64,000 nucleotides of DNA from Woeseiaceae bacterium. GTDB taxonomy: Bacteria > Pseudomonadota > Gammaproteobacteria > Steroidobacterales > Woeseiaceae. Numbering within the stretch: position 1 is the stretch's first letter; the number at the start of each line of letters is the position of its first letter. This document shows positions 1 to 8,685 of this stretch, one piece after another. Made by a program: the position numbers and the translations under genes. Below the pieces are notes generated by a model. The model was not told the DNA's origin and did not search any database. It worked only from the letters and a program-made list of their open reading frames with translations. The stretch lies in assembly GCA_013043165.1 (NCBI GenBank), contig JABDOQ010000021.1, forward strand, positions 1 to 64,000. Direction: 5' to 3'.

Positions 1-244
1 AAGGCGTCGGGTCGAAGGCATGCACGGTCAGGCCGTAGTGATGAATGATGTCCATGTCGAAGTCGACCGAGTCGCCGACCCCGAGCGAATAGACGACCGA
101 AGCGGAACCGAGCAGCTCGGGTATGTAAATCCAGCCACCCGCTTCGAGCACCTCGCGCTCGACGTCCTTCTTTAGCCACAGCTCCTTGCCGCTGATGCGT
201 TTAATAAAACGCTTTACAGGCCAAAACCACGGCTGGCGCTTCAT
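1..244 (-). CDS. FkbM-family methyltransferase-like protein, N-terminal part only
   Basis: The frame is open from an ATG at 244 down to the left edge of the window, giving 81 N-terminal residues of a longer protein. Near residues 55-81 there is a glycine-rich methyltransferase motif (VYSLGVGDSVDFD) followed by a histidine-rich stretch and VHAFDPTP. This pattern is typical of FkbM-type SAM-dependent methyltransferases, where the loop after the first strand binds SAM and the Asp ends the second strand. An in-frame GTG at 262 could give a start six codons further upstream. The gene diverges from the acyltransferase at 359. The substrate cannot be told; relatives methylate sugars or other small acceptors, often in surface glycan synthesis. 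Confidence 0.7.
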   Translation of the reverse strand, partial: MKRQPWFWPVKRFIKRISGKELWLKKDVEREVLEAGGWIYIPELLGSASVVYSLGVGDSVDFDMDIIHHYGLTVHAFDPTP

Positions 245-358
245 CCATCCGGATGTTCTCACGATGACTCCAAATCCGATTACAAATTGACTCAGCCGGC
301 GTTACTATGCCACACCGGGGTGCGGCAACAACCGACCAACATTCGGACAGTGAAGCCC

Positions 359-922
359 ATGTTAAGAGGCCTTGCAAGATTGATATTGCGCGTCGGCGGA
401 TGGACTGCCGTGGGCGAGATGCCGGATGTGCCGAAAGCGGTCATCATCGCTGCGCCACACACCTCGAACTGGGACGGCTTCTGGGCGCTGGTTTACAAGG
501 TCGCGATCGGCGCTGAACTGCATTTCTTTGCCAAGCATTCTTTGTTTTGGTTTCCGCTCAGCACGTTGCTCAGGGCGCTCGGAGCCATCGAGCTGGATCG
601 CGAGCGTGCGGGCTCTGCGGTGCGCCAGGCGATTAACATGTTCAATGAACAAGACAGCTTTTTCTTTGCTCTATCGCCCGAAGGCACGCGCAGCAAAAAA
701 CGCGGCTGGAAGACCGGCTTTTACCGCATCGCCGAAGGCGCGAACGTTCCTATTTACCTCGGCTTTTTCGACTACAAACACAAGCGTCTCGGCATCGGAC
801 AACGATTCGACCTGACCGGCGATCAGGACGCCGATCTCAGGTTCTTCCAGGATTATTACGCCAGATTCGAAGGTCGCTGGCCCGAGAAAACCACGCCTGT
901 CGAGTTTGTCGACCGGTCATGA
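359..922 (+). CDS. Lysophospholipid acyltransferase (PlsC/AGPAT-like)
   Basis: The protein (187 residues from this ATG) carries the acyltransferase HX4D block as HTSNWD near residue 38 and the second block as EGTRS near residue 110. These bind the acyl donor and the phosphate of the acceptor in 1-acylglycerol-3-phosphate acyltransferases. It is short for a full PlsC and lacks a long N-terminal membrane segment, as in the small family that transfers acyl groups at the inner membrane. An in-frame TTG at 287 would add 24 residues that look unlike protein, so the ATG MLRGLARL was preferred. The stop overlaps the trmB start by ATGA, so the two are probably co-translated. The exact acceptor is unknown. 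Confidence 0.8.
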   Translation: MLRGLARLILRVGGWTAVGEMPDVPKAVIIAAPHTSNWDGFWALVYKVAIGAELHFFAKHSLFWFPLSTLLRALGAIELDRERAGSAVRQAINMFNEQDSFFFALSPEGTRSKKRGWKTGFYRIAEGANVPIYLGFFDYKHKRLGIGQRFDLTGDQDADLRFFQDYYARFEGRWPEKTTPVEFVDRS

Positions 923-1626
923 CCGCGCCGGACAACAGCCGGCGCCGCACGATTCGCAGCTTCGTGCGCCGTGCCGGAAGGCTGACACCCTCGCAGGAGC
1001 GCGCCCTTCTTGAGCTATGGCCTTCCCTTGGCGTTGATTTCGATCCCGACCGGGTCATTGACTTCGACAAGCTCTTCGACCGCAGTGCGCCCATCGTTCT
1101 CGAAATCGGTTTCGGCAACGGGGACTCGCTCGTGCAGCAGGCGCTCGAGCACCCGGGGATGAACTTCCTGGGGATCGAGGTGCACGAACCCGGCGTCGGG
1201 CATTGCCTGCTGAAAGCACGCGCTGCCGGCCTGTCGAACCTCAAGCTCATCAAGCGCGACGCGATCGAGGTTCTTACGCACCAGATTCCCCCGGCATCAT
1301 TACAGCGAATCAACATCTACTTCCCCGACCCGTGGCCGAAAAAACGCCATCACAAGCGCCGCATGATTCAAGCCGGGTTTCTGCAACTGCTGCACGAACG
1401 CACGGCTGCGGGCGGCACGCTGCACATCGCAACCGACTGGGCGAACTACGCCGAGCACATCGACGAAGTCCTCGGACAGTCAGGTCTTTTTCGCTGCGAG
1501 GAGCGGCGCGAACACGATGGCAGCGGGCCGCTGGATCGTCCGGGCACCAAGTTCGAGCGGCGCGGCCTGCGCAAAGGTCATCGTATATGGGACTGGCGCT
1601 GCAAAAAATCGGCCCATGACAGCTAG
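919..1626 (+). CDS. trmB: tRNA (guanine-N7-)-methyltransferase TrmB
   Basis: This 235-residue SAM-dependent enzyme makes m7G46 in the variable loop of tRNAs. Family marks are the SAM site LEIGFGNGDSL (about residues 60-70), FLGIEVHEPG for the second strand, INIYFPDPWPKKRHHKRR (the PDPWPKKRH block that contacts tRNA) and the late IATDWANYAEH motif. Length is normal for the family. It starts inside the stop codon of the upstream acyltransferase (ATGA). The short, basic N-terminal tail (about 25 residues with SFVRRAGR) is typical of the gammaproteobacterial form. Confidence 0.96.
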   Translation: MTAPDNSRRRTIRSFVRRAGRLTPSQERALLELWPSLGVDFDPDRVIDFDKLFDRSAPIVLEIGFGNGDSLVQQALEHPGMNFLGIEVHEPGVGHCLLKARAAGLSNLKLIKRDAIEVLTHQIPPASLQRINIYFPDPWPKKRHHKRRMIQAGFLQLLHERTAAGGTLHIATDWANYAEHIDEVLGQSGLFRCEERREHDGSGPLDRPGTKFERRGLRKGHRIWDWRCKKSAHDS

Positions 1627-1699
1627 ACTATTGCGCTTCTGCCTCCATGATCTATAACTAGTGGTAGGATGGTTTTTATTCGTTTGAGGACTCTGTCAA

Positions 1700-1990
1700 G
1701 TGGCACTGCACGAACCCATCATCGGTCGCTGGTTCAAAAGGCCAGGCGGAACCGTGTTTGAGGTCGTCGCAATCGACGAAGACGCCGCAACCGTGGAAAT
1801 TCAGCTATTCGACGGTACGATCGATGAAATCGACTTCGAAATCTGGCCGACTCTCATGCTGATTGAAGTTGCCGCGCCCGAAGACTGGTCCGGGTCCGTC
1901 GATATGGATCCGGAGGATTTCGACGGCAAGAACGCAAACGACAATCCCACCGGTTACCAGGATCCGCTCGACTTCCTCGACAGGACCTGA
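1700..1990 (+). CDS. Small acidic protein, DUF6763-like
   Basis: The 96-residue product starts at GTG. The N-terminal part (IIGRWFKRPGGTVFEVVAID) reads as a small beta-rich domain and is followed by repeated acidic segments (DGTIDEIDFEIWP) and APEDWSGSVD. The layout, with EPxxGxWxxRP at the start and an EDW(S/T)G motif, resembles the small uncharacterised DUF6763 family of Gammaproteobacteria. I assign this from memory of the pattern and not from a search. There is no signal peptide and no membrane segment. It follows trmB by 73 bases and probably has its own promoter. No function is proposed. Confidence 0.7.
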   Translation: MALHEPIIGRWFKRPGGTVFEVVAIDEDAATVEIQLFDGTIDEIDFEIWPTLMLIEVAAPEDWSGSVDMDPEDFDGKNANDNPTGYQDPLDFLDRT

Positions 1991-2304
1991 GACACCACCA
2001 CCCCCAACATTCTTAACGTGGCGGCGAGCGCAGCGAAATCTCGCTCGCTCCCGCTTACGCAACGTCGCTTCGCGAGACACGCCGGCGCTCGCCGCCGCTG
2101 CACGGCGACGCGAGGGTCCGGTTCTGGGAGTTCCTCGAGCGTCGTGCGAAGCGCAGCGACGCATGGACGCCAAAGCAAGCGGAGCCCGATGTGAGCGAGG
2201 CAGGACGCCGAGCGAGCTTAAGCGAGAGGAATTCCCGAAGCGGGCCCCTTTGCCACGCGATCGGCGCCGCGGTCGGCTGTCGTGTTGGGTAGTGAACGGG
2301 AGAG
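1991..2304. other. Intergenic region of 314 bases without a supported gene
   Basis: Reading frames here are open in several phases but encode Arg/Ala-rich, low-complexity peptides typical of GC-rich noncoding DNA. The stretch is full of short inverted motifs built on gcgag/ctcgc. It holds one copy of a dispersed repeat (2036-2101) whose partner lies at 59056-59119. It sits between two genes that converge on it (1700-1990 and the Rieske gene), so it probably functions as a transcript end region. I see no clear T-rich terminator. Confidence 0.6.
2036..2101 (+). repeat. Dispersed intergenic repeat, copy A
   Basis: By hand alignment, 56 of 66 positions match the segment 59056-59119 with two single-base gaps. 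The best block is ACGCAACGTCGCTTCGC, followed after a short variable part by CCGCCGCTGC. Both copies lie immediately downstream of a protein-coding gene on the same strand and outside any gene. This suggests a family of intergenic repeats in this genome. Confidence 0.7.
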
Positions 2305-2661
2305 TTACATGCTCGTCGGGCCGGTAACGTAAATGACGCCGTCGCGGATTGACAGTTCCACTCGTCGCAATGCCTTCCCGGATGCCGGCCCCGCTATACA
2401 GCGACCCGTCTCGATCTCGTACGTCGCGCCGTGTGATGCGCAGATGATTGCGGACTTGTCTTTGGTCAGGAACTTTTCGGGCGACCAGTTCAACGGGTGG
2501 CCGACATGGGCACAGAAATTCTGATAGGCGAAAACCGCGTCGCCCTGTCGCACGACGAAACCGCGAAACGGCCAGTCGCCTTCGCCGATCTGGAATTCAC
2601 GACAACCAGGATCATCCAGCTCGTCCAGCTTGCCGACAACGATTTCCTGTTCCGCTGGCAT
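2305..2661 (-). CDS. Rieske [2Fe-2S] domain protein
   Basis: From the ATG at 2661 this is a 118-residue, single-domain Rieske protein. Cluster ligands are the pairs CAHVGH (C-x-H) and, about 25 residues later, CASHG (C-x2-H), the usual Cys-His/Cys-His arrangement. It has no signal peptide or membrane anchor, so it resembles soluble ferredoxin-type Rieske proteins and not the cytochrome bc1 subunit. The start codon shares one base with the AmpG-like stop (TGATG), the classic coupling arrangement. Longer in-frame starts would lie inside the permease gene. The redox partner is unknown. Confidence 0.85.
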   Translation of the reverse strand: MPAEQEIVVGKLDELDDPGCREFQIGEGDWPFRGFVVRQGDAVFAYQNFCAHVGHPLNWSPEKFLTKDKSAIICASHGATYEIETGRCIAGPASGKALRRVELSIRDGVIYVTGPTSM

Positions 2662-3926
2662 CAGGTATCCGTCTCGTTCCATGGCGCGACCTTGAAGAGC
2701 AACAACATCCCCGGCACAGCCAGCAGTGTGCAGATAAGGAAAAAGTTGGTCCAACCGGTTCGCTCAACGATGAGGCCGGTTGTCGCGCTGGCCAGAACCC
2801 GGGGCACCGAGATGAGCGCCGTAAACAGCGCGAACTGGGTCGCCGCGAACGCCACGTTGGTCGACTTGGCCATGAAAGCGGTCAATGCCGCAGTTCCCAA
2901 GCCGACGCCCAGGTATTCGAACGCCATCGCAAACGCCAGCATCCAGGGGTTTGCACCAACGACCGACAGCAAGGCGAATCCGAGAATGCTGGCTATCTGC
3001 ACTAAGCCGAAGAGCCACAATGCCCGGTTGATCGAAACCTTCACCATGATCAATCCACCGATGAGCCCGCCGACGATTGCCGCTGTCGTACCGACGAACT
3101 TTGCGATTGTGCCGATCTGCGTTCCCGAAAAGCCCACATCATGAAAGAACGGTGTCTGCAAAGCCGTCGCCATGTTGTCGCCCAGTTTGTAAAAAAACAG
3201 GAACGCGAGTACCAGCAATGCTGATCCGAAACCGGCACGACCAATGAACTCCCGGAACGGTTCGATCACGGACTCCTTCAGCGATCGCGGTGGCGTTGGT
3301 TCCTTGATCGCCTCGTCGATCACCAGTGTCATCACTATTCCGACCAACATGAACAACGCGACGACGATAAAAACCATGTGCCAGGGAAGGCGGTCAGCCA
3401 GGATGAGTGCCAACCCTCCCGGAATCAGCCCTGAAAGCCGGTACGCCTGTACGTGTATGGAATTGCCGAGCCCGAGCTCGACGTCGGGCAACAGCTCGCG
3501 CCGGAATGCATCGAGAACGATATCCTGGCTGGCACTGAAAAACGCAACCGCCGTGGCAAGGTAGGCAATCGTCCACAGTGACATCGCCGGCTTGAAAAAG
3601 CCGAGTGTGCTGATCGCGACAAGCAGCGCCAGTTGCGTCACGATAATCCAGCCGCGCCGGTGACCCAGAAACGGCAAGGTGTAGCGATCCATGATCGGCG
3701 CCCACAGAAACTTCCAGGTGTAGGGGAACTGCACGAGTGCGAAGAATCCGATTTCCGCAAGGCCTACACCCTCGGTACGCAGCCAGTAGGGGACCATCTG
3801 GAAGAGCATGTAGAGCGGCAGTCCCGACGAGAAACCGGTGAACACGCAAATCAGCATGCGACGGTTCAGGACAGCTTCCTTCAAGCTCTCCTTGCGCGTT
3901 CGGTCGAAGTTTGAATCAGCCGCCAT
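2661..3926 (-). CDS. ampG: AmpG-like major facilitator permease (muropeptide importer family)
   Basis: This 421-residue inner-membrane protein has about twelve hydrophobic segments. The opening block FTGFSSGLPLYMLFQMVPYW and the following LVQFPYTWKFLWAPIMDRY match the AmpG signature (SGLPL then PY..KFLWAP..DR). AmpG imports GlcNAc-anhydroMurNAc peptides for cell-wall recycling. Other AmpG-like proteins have unknown cargo, so the substrate here is inferred. The 5' end overlaps the 3' end of xth by 11 bases, and the stop is coupled to the Rieske gene. xth, the permease and the Rieske gene therefore look like one transcript. Confidence 0.8.
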   Translation of the reverse strand: MAADSNFDRTRKESLKEAVLNRRMLICVFTGFSSGLPLYMLFQMVPYWLRTEGVGLAEIGFFALVQFPYTWKFLWAPIMDRYTLPFLGHRRGWIIVTQLALLVAISTLGFFKPAMSLWTIAYLATAVAFFSASQDIVLDAFRRELLPDVELGLGNSIHVQAYRLSGLIPGGLALILADRLPWHMVFIVVALFMLVGIVMTLVIDEAIKEPTPPRSLKESVIEPFREFIGRAGFGSALLVLAFLFFYKLGDNMATALQTPFFHDVGFSGTQIGTIAKFVGTTAAIVGGLIGGLIMVKVSINRALWLFGLVQIASILGFALLSVVGANPWMLAFAMAFEYLGVGLGTAALTAFMAKSTNVAFAATQFALFTALISVPRVLASATTGLIVERTGWTNFFLICTLLAVPGMLLLFKVAPWNETDT

Positions 3927-4698
3927 GGACCCAATCGTAATCCATGATCAGCGGCGCGTGATCGGAGAAGCGCTGCTCTTTGTAGATATCGGTCCTCAGC
4001 ACCTTGTCCTTCAATCCCGGCGTTACGACCTGGTAATCGATGCGCCATCCTGTGTTGTTATCCCAGGCGCGGCCGCGGTTCGACCACCAGGTGTATTGGT
4101 GCGGCTCCTGCTCGATCGTACGAAACGCGTCCGCGAATCGATGTTCGCCGAACACTGAATCCATCCAGGCGCGTTCTTCGGGCAGGAACCCGGAATTCTT
4201 TCGGTTGGCGCGCCAGTTCTTGAGATCGATCTCCTTGTGAGCGATGTTCCAGTCGCCACAGATTACGTATTCCGAGCGGCGTCGCCGCAGCTTCTTGAGG
4301 TGCTCGGTGAACGTATCCATGCAGCGATACTTGGCCGCCTGCCGTTCCTCGCTCGATGAACCGGATGGCAAGTACAACGATACGACGTTGATGCCCTCGA
4401 GCTGTACCTCGAGGTAGCGACCTTCAGCATCGAACTCCGGGTCGCCGAAACCGCGAACAACTTTCTTCGGCCTGTGTCGGCTGTAAACGGCCGTGCCGCT
4501 GTAGCCCTTCTTGACCGCATCTTCGTAGTAGCAGTGGTAGCCCTCGGGCGAAAAAATATCGTCCGTCAACTGATGAGCCTGCGCCCTGGTTTCCTGGATA
4601 CAGATCACGTCGGCATTCTGCGTCGACATCCATTCGAAAAAACCCTTGCGGGCGGCCGCCCGAATACCGTTGGCATTCAGGCTGATAACGCGAAACAA
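3916..4698 (-). CDS. xth: Exodeoxyribonuclease III / AP endonuclease
   Basis: The 260-residue protein belongs to the exonuclease III family, which cleaves at abasic sites and trims 3' ends in base-excision repair. Visible active-site blocks are [10 protein letters not shown] at the N-terminus (Asn), CIQETRA (metal-binding Glu, about residue 36), the tyrosine segment [25 protein letters not shown] (Asp and Asn) and the C-terminal [10 protein letters not shown] (Asp-His pair). Length is close to E. coli XthA. It is divergent from pyrE with about 59 bases between their starts, and it precedes the AmpG-like gene with an 11-base overlap. Confidence 0.95.
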   Translation of the reverse strand: MFRVISLNANGIRAAARKGFFEWMSTQNADVICIQETRAQAHQLTDDIFSPEGYHCYYEDAVKKGYSGTAVYSRHRPKKVVRGFGDPEFDAEGRYLEVQLEGINVVSLYLPSGSSSEERQAAKYRCMDTFTEHLKKLRRRRSEYVICGDWNIAHKEIDLKNWRANRKNSGFLPEERAWMDSVFGEHRFADAFRTIEQEPHQYTWWSNRGRAWDNNTGWRIDYQVVTPGLKDKVLRTDIYKEQRFSDHAPLIMDYDWVHGG

Positions 4699-4757
4699 GA
4701 TCGATCTCCTGTGTCATAATTCGGTGGGTCGCGGCCATGATACAGAAGACCAATCGA

Positions 4758-5405
4758 ATGCGTGGGTACAAGCGGGAATTCATCGAACTGGCACTGGAAC
4801 TCGGCGTATTGCGTTTTGGTGAATTTACGCTGAAGTCGGGTCGCGTCAGCCCCTATTTCTTCAACGCGGGGCTTTTCAATACCGGTTACGCGGCGGCGAA
4901 ACTCGGTCGCTTCTACGCATCGGCAATTGCCGAATCACGCGTCCGTTTCGACATGATTTTCGGGCCCGCGTACAAGGGCATTCCGCTGGCCGCACTCGCC
5001 GCCGCATCGCTCGCCGAACACCACGACATCGACGTGCCCTACTCATTCAATCGTAAAGAGGTCAAAGCACATGGCGAAGGTGGCAGCATCGTTGGCGCCC
5101 CGTTGTCAGGCGAAGTGCTGATTGTCGACGACGTCATCACCGCAGGCACTGCTGTGCGAGAGGCTTACCAGGTTATCTCTGCCGCCGGCGCCCAGATTGC
5201 CGGGCTCGTCATCTCGCTCGACCGCCAGGAACGCGGACAGGGCCATTTTTCGGCCGTGCAGGAGCTAAAGCAGTCGCTCGGAATTCCAGTCATCAGCATC
5301 GTCCAGCTCGACGATTTGATCAACATTCTGGAGGAATCAAGCGAATATGAGGAGTACCTCGAGCCTGTGCTGAGCTATCGTAAGCAATATGGCGTAATAT
5401 CGTAA
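4758..5405 (+). CDS. pyrE: Orotate phosphoribosyltransferase
   Basis: PyrE joins orotate to PRPP to make OMP in pyrimidine synthesis. The product is 215 residues from the ATG at 4758. The start [13 protein letters not shown] and the following [19 protein letters not shown] match the family closely, so the earlier in-frame ATG at 4737 (adding seven residues) was not chosen. Other marks are [25 protein letters not shown] (flexible catalytic loop) and the PRPP-binding motif [13 protein letters not shown]. It stands alone between divergent xth and the DUF4124 gene. Confidence 0.95.
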   Translation: MRGYKREFIELALELGVLRFGEFTLKSGRVSPYFFNAGLFNTGYAAAKLGRFYASAIAESRVRFDMIFGPAYKGIPLAALAAASLAEHHDIDVPYSFNRKEVKAHGEGGSIVGAPLSGEVLIVDDVITAGTAVREAYQVISAAGAQIAGLVISLDRQERGQGHFSAVQELKQSLGIPVISIVQLDDLINILEESSEYEEYLEPVLSYRKQYGVIS

Positions 5406-5519
5406 GTAGCTGAAAAACATGCCTGCTACGATGGTTTACAGGGTGAGATCGAGGGTTTAAGGTGCAATAACGAGAACCAGTCCCGGTCTTCTGTTTGTTT
5501 TTGCTGGCATATTTGAATA

Positions 5520-6140
5520 ATGCGGAAATTGAATTTTACATTTGTGCTGTTGCTGTTGGCGCCGCTCGCGAGTCTCGCGCAGCAGGCCAAGGTCTACAAG
5601 TGGGTGGACGAGCATGGCACCCTGCACTACGGCGACAGCATCCCCGCCAAGTACGCCGAGTTTCCGAAAGAAGTCCTTAATGATCACGGCGTAACGGTCG
5701 AGAATCTCGAGGGCAAGAAAACGCCCGAACAGATCGAAGCGGAGCGTCTCGAGAAAGAACGAGTAGCCGCCATCGAGTTGCAGCGCCGCGCTGACCAGGC
5801 ACTGCTCGCGACCTATCTTTCGGTTGACGAGATTCTGATGCACCGCGATCGCCGCGTCGAACTTTTCCAGGCGCAGTCGCGCGTCACCGAACTCTATCTC
5901 AGAAACCTGGAGCGCCGCATGCAGAAGCTGAAAAGCGAGGCATCACATTTTCAGCCGTATAGCGAAGATTCGGACGCGCCAATGATTCCTCGTGAGCTCG
6001 CCGAAGACATTCGCATGACGAAAGACATAGTCGCACGGCACGAACGCAATCTGATGAAGTTCCAGGCGGACGAACAGCAAATCATTGCACGCTTCGATGG
6101 CGATATTTCACGCTTCAAAACCCTCAAAGGCATCGACTGA
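5520..6140 (+). CDS. Secreted DUF4124 protein with coiled-coil region
   Basis: The 206-residue product begins with a signal peptide (MRKLNFTFVLLLLAPLASLAQQ, cleavage expected after the Ala-rich end). It is followed by the DUF4124 block KVYKWVDEHGTLHYGDSIP, a small domain common in periplasmic proteins of Gammaproteobacteria. From about residue 75 it is charged and helical with many Glu, Arg and Lys, likely coiled coil. DUF4124 has no established activity. The gene has no partner on its strand; dut converges from the right with 15 bases between the stops. Confidence 0.85.
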   Translation: MRKLNFTFVLLLLAPLASLAQQAKVYKWVDEHGTLHYGDSIPAKYAEFPKEVLNDHGVTVENLEGKKTPEQIEAERLEKERVAAIELQRRADQALLATYLSVDEILMHRDRRVELFQAQSRVTELYLRNLERRMQKLKSEASHFQPYSEDSDAPMIPRELAEDIRMTKDIVARHERNLMKFQADEQQIIARFDGDISRFKTLKGID

Positions 6141-6155
6141 CGCCGAGGCACCCTG

Positions 6156-6611
6156 TCACGCAGTGCCCGAATGACCGAAACCGCCTGAACCTCGGTCGCT
6201 TTCATCAAACTCCTTTACGACCCTGAATTCGACCTGCTCCACAGGGACGAATACCATTTGCGCGATGCGCTCCGCCGGCTGCACGTCGTAGCTTCCCGAG
6301 CCCCGATTCCAGCAGGATATAAACACCTGCCCCTGGTAGTCGGAATCGATGAGTCCGGTGAGATTGCCCAGCACTATTCCATGTTTGTGCCCCAGACCCG
6401 AACGGGGCAACAATACGGCTGCCAGTGACGGATCGGAAACGTGAATAGCGATGCCGGTTGGTACGAGCACGGTTTCGCCCGGCGCCACGGTGATCGGTTC
6501 GTCGATACAGGCCCGCATGTCGAGCCCGGCGGAACCGTCAGTGGCGTAGTGCGGCAGGGGAATCGAGTCCCCGATACGCGGATCGAGAATTTTCAGTTCA
6601 ATGGATCGCAC
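6156..6611 (-). CDS. dut: Deoxyuridine 5'-triphosphate nucleotidohydrolase (dUTPase)
   Basis: Dut hydrolyses dUTP to dUMP and PPi, which keeps uracil out of DNA and feeds thymidylate synthesis. All five motifs of the trimeric enzyme are present in 151 residues: [30 protein letters not shown] (catalytic Asp), RIAQMVF and, at the C-terminus, [10 protein letters not shown], the glycine-rich arm that closes the site. It follows coaBC by 13 bases on the same strand, the common coaBC-dut pairing in Proteobacteria. Confidence 0.97.
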   Translation of the reverse strand: MRSIELKILDPRIGDSIPLPHYATDGSAGLDMRACIDEPITVAPGETVLVPTGIAIHVSDPSLAAVLLPRSGLGHKHGIVLGNLTGLIDSDYQGQVFISCWNRGSGSYDVQPAERIAQMVFVPVEQVEFRVVKEFDESDRGSGGFGHSGTA

Positions 6612-6624
6612 GTGGTCCTGTCCT

Positions 6625-7860
6625 TCAGTCCTTGTTCGATATGACCGTGAGGCGGGGCTCGGTCTCCACGCCGCGATTGGCGTGAAAATGGTCTGCTATC
6701 AGTGCAACAAGATCTCGGGCGAGATCGGATTTGGCGGCCTTTGGAAAGTCTCTTTTGCCGTCGCTCCACAGCACGCTGGCTGCGTTATCGTCTCGATCAA
6801 AACCGCAATCGTCGCCGACCTGGTTGGCGACAATCATGTTCAGCTTTTTTTTGTTTAGCTTGACACGCGCATGGGCCTCGACATTTTCAGTCTCGGCAGC
6901 AAAGCCAACCGTGAACGGCGGCCTGTCCATCGCGGCGACCGATGCCAGGATATCCGGGCATCGGACCAGTTCGATGCGGCTGGTTTCGTCCCTCTTTTTG
7001 ATCTTCTGCTTTTCGACCACTGCCGGCCGATAGTCGGCTACAGCCGCAGCTGCGATAAAGATGTCCGCGTTCGCGATGCGTTCATGCGTTGCGTCGAACA
7101 TTTCCTGGGCCGTATTGACGTGATGCACCTCCACGCCTGGTGGCGCAGACAGGTCGACCGGGCCGCTGATCAACAGGACATTCGCACCCTGGGCCGCAGC
7201 GGCGCGGGCAACGGCATAGCCCATTTTTCCGGAGCTGCGATTTGTTATGTAGCGCACAGGATCGATCGGTTCGCGCGTCGGTCCCGCTGTTGCGATGACC
7301 GTGCTGCCGTCAAGCAAGCCTTCGCCCTTGCCAACGCTCAAATCACAAACTGCTGCAGCGATCGTCTCGGGTTCCAGCATGCGACCGGCCCCGGTTTCGC
7401 CACAGGCCTGCGAACCGGTGCCCGGCCCGAGAATATGTATGCCGCGGCTTTCCAGGATCTCGCGGTTCGACTGTGTCGCAGGGTTGTTCCACATGACATG
7501 GTTCATCGCGGGCGCCAGGGCAATCGGTGCTTCCGTTGCGAGACACAGGGTCGTCAGCAGGTCCGGTGCTGCACCGCTGACAATACGCGCCATCACCTCG
7601 GCCGTCGCCGGTGCGATCAACACGACATCGGCCCAGCGCGCCAGCTCGATGTGGCTCATGGCGGCTTCGGCCTCCTTGTCCCACAGGTTTGATCGAATCG
7701 GCCGGCCCGATACGGCCTGCAGGGCAGTTGCCGTTACAAACTCCTCTGCAGAGGCCGTCATGACAATTTGTACTTCCGCGCCGCGCTCACGCAGGCGCCG
7801 CACCAGGTCGGGCGCCTTGTACGCAGCGATGCCGCCAGTAATGCCAAGGACAACGTTCAT
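6625..7860 (-). CDS. coaBC: Bifunctional phosphopantothenoylcysteine decarboxylase / phosphopantothenate-cysteine ligase
   Basis: CoaBC carries out two steps of coenzyme A synthesis. The N-terminal CoaC half (FMN enzyme) shows [11 protein letters not shown] at the start, the active-site histidine region [20 protein letters not shown], the Asn of PAMNHVMW and the catalytic cysteine in [10 protein letters not shown]. The CoaB half begins near residue 185 with [21 protein letters not shown] and [15 protein letters not shown], the CTP-binding ligase domain. The product is 411 residues, normal for a fusion protein. It lies upstream of dut and starts back to back with radC. Confidence 0.96.
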   Translation of the reverse strand: MNVVLGITGGIAAYKAPDLVRRLRERGAEVQIVMTASAEEFVTATALQAVSGRPIRSNLWDKEAEAAMSHIELARWADVVLIAPATAEVMARIVSGAAPDLLTTLCLATEAPIALAPAMNHVMWNNPATQSNREILESRGIHILGPGTGSQACGETGAGRMLEPETIAAAVCDLSVGKGEGLLDGSTVIATAGPTREPIDPVRYITNRSSGKMGYAVARAAAAQGANVLLISGPVDLSAPPGVEVHHVNTAQEMFDATHERIANADIFIAAAAVADYRPAVVEKQKIKKRDETSRIELVRCPDILASVAAMDRPPFTVGFAAETENVEAHARVKLNKKKLNMIVANQVGDDCGFDRDDNAASVLWSDGKRDFPKAAKSDLARDLVALIADHFHANRGVETEPRLTVISNKD

Positions 7861-7940
7861 GCCTTGATTCTACCGAAACCGGCGATCGTGGCCAGATTGA
7901 TTCGTTGTAAGCAAATCTCGAAAACCATGACCATGGACTC

Positions 7941-8567
7941 GTGAAGCATGAGGCCCACAAACGATTGAGCGACGCTCAGTTGCTGACAACCCTGCTTGGT
8001 ACGGGCAGCGGCAGCTCGGCGGGCCAGTCGGCTGTGCAGCTTCTGCGGCGCTTTGGCAGCCTTCGGGCCGTGCTGCACGCCGAGACGGCAGCGCTGCTGG
8101 CCTGCCGCGGTATCGGGAGGGCGCGGCTTGGTATGCTGCAAGCGCTGCCGGAACTCGCCCGCCGCTATTACTCGCAGTCTCTTCCCAGCGGCGAGACGAT
8201 TCGTAATCCTGTCGATACGGAGGCCTTCCTGCAGTCGCGCATGCGGCACCTGGATCACGAGCTCTTTTGCTGCCTGTTTCTCGACAACCGGCATCGAGTC
8301 CTGGGCTTCGAAGAGCTGTTTCGCGGCACGATAGACGGGACATCGGTCTACCCCCGCGAGGTCGTCAAGGAAGCCCTCGCCATCAACGCCGCCGCGGTCA
8401 TTCTCGCCCATAATCACCCTTCCGGCGTCGCCGAACCCAGCCAGGCCGATGAGCGCATCACCCGGCGGCTGAAATCGGCCCTGGACCTGGTCGATATCAG
8501 GCTCCTCGACCATCTGATTATCGGCGACGGCAAAGCGACCTCGCTGGCCCGGCGAGGCCTGATCTGA
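7941..8567 (+). CDS. radC: RadC/MPN domain protein (JAMM metalloprotease fold)
   Basis: The 208-residue product has a helix-hairpin-helix-like N-terminal region (LACRGIGRARLGMLQAL) and the RadC MPN domain. The JAMM zinc-binding motif is present as AHNHPSGVAEPSQADE: His-x-His, then Ser-x7-Asp. RadC has long been linked to DNA repair, but its biochemical role is not settled. The start is GTG. The family usually begins about 15-20 residues earlier with a PREKLL-type block; here a TAA at 7908 closes the frame, so this N-terminal piece is absent. It is divergent from coaBC and precedes rpmB. Confidence 0.88.
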   Translation: MKHEAHKRLSDAQLLTTLLGTGSGSSAGQSAVQLLRRFGSLRAVLHAETAALLACRGIGRARLGMLQALPELARRYYSQSLPSGETIRNPVDTEAFLQSRMRHLDHELFCCLFLDNRHRVLGFEELFRGTIDGTSVYPREVVKEALAINAAAVILAHNHPSGVAEPSQADERITRRLKSALDLVDIRLLDHLIIGDGKATSLARRGLI

Positions 8568-8598
8568 TGACTATCTCCTGCAGCCTCGGTGCTGCGCT

Positions 8599-8626
8599 TG
8601 TATTGCACCATGGAGACTGGTATAAA
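8599..8626 (+). promoter_or_regulatory. Putative sigma70 promoter for rpmB-rpmG
   Basis: TTGTAT at 8599 and TATAAA at 8621 are separated by 16 bases, upstream of rpmB and downstream of the radC stop. The -35 is imperfect and the -10 is good. The spacing to rpmB leaves a leader of about 50 bases that contains the hairpin at 8639-8655. Confidence 0.45.
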
Positions 8627-8638
8627 GTTTCGCTCTCT

Positions 8639-8655
8639 GCCCGCCCGCCGCGGGC
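8639..8655 (+). other. GC-rich hairpin in the rpmB leader
   Basis: GCCCGC and GCGGGC form a perfect six-pair stem with a five-base loop, followed by AACTTTTAAT. It lies between the predicted rpmB promoter and the rpmB start. It could be a leaky terminator at the end of radC or a leader structure affecting ribosomal protein expression; the sequence does not tell which. Confidence 0.5.
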
Positions 8656-8685
8656 AACTTTTAATAAAATCAGAGACTTAACCTA

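Noticed and set aside
287-358. Extra 24 residues from a TTG for the acyltransferase
   Set aside because: No ribosome binding site and no family similarity in this segment.
5400-5430. GTAGC/GCTAC inverted repeat after pyrE
   Set aside because: The stem is short with a long loop and no T run, so it is not a convincing terminator.
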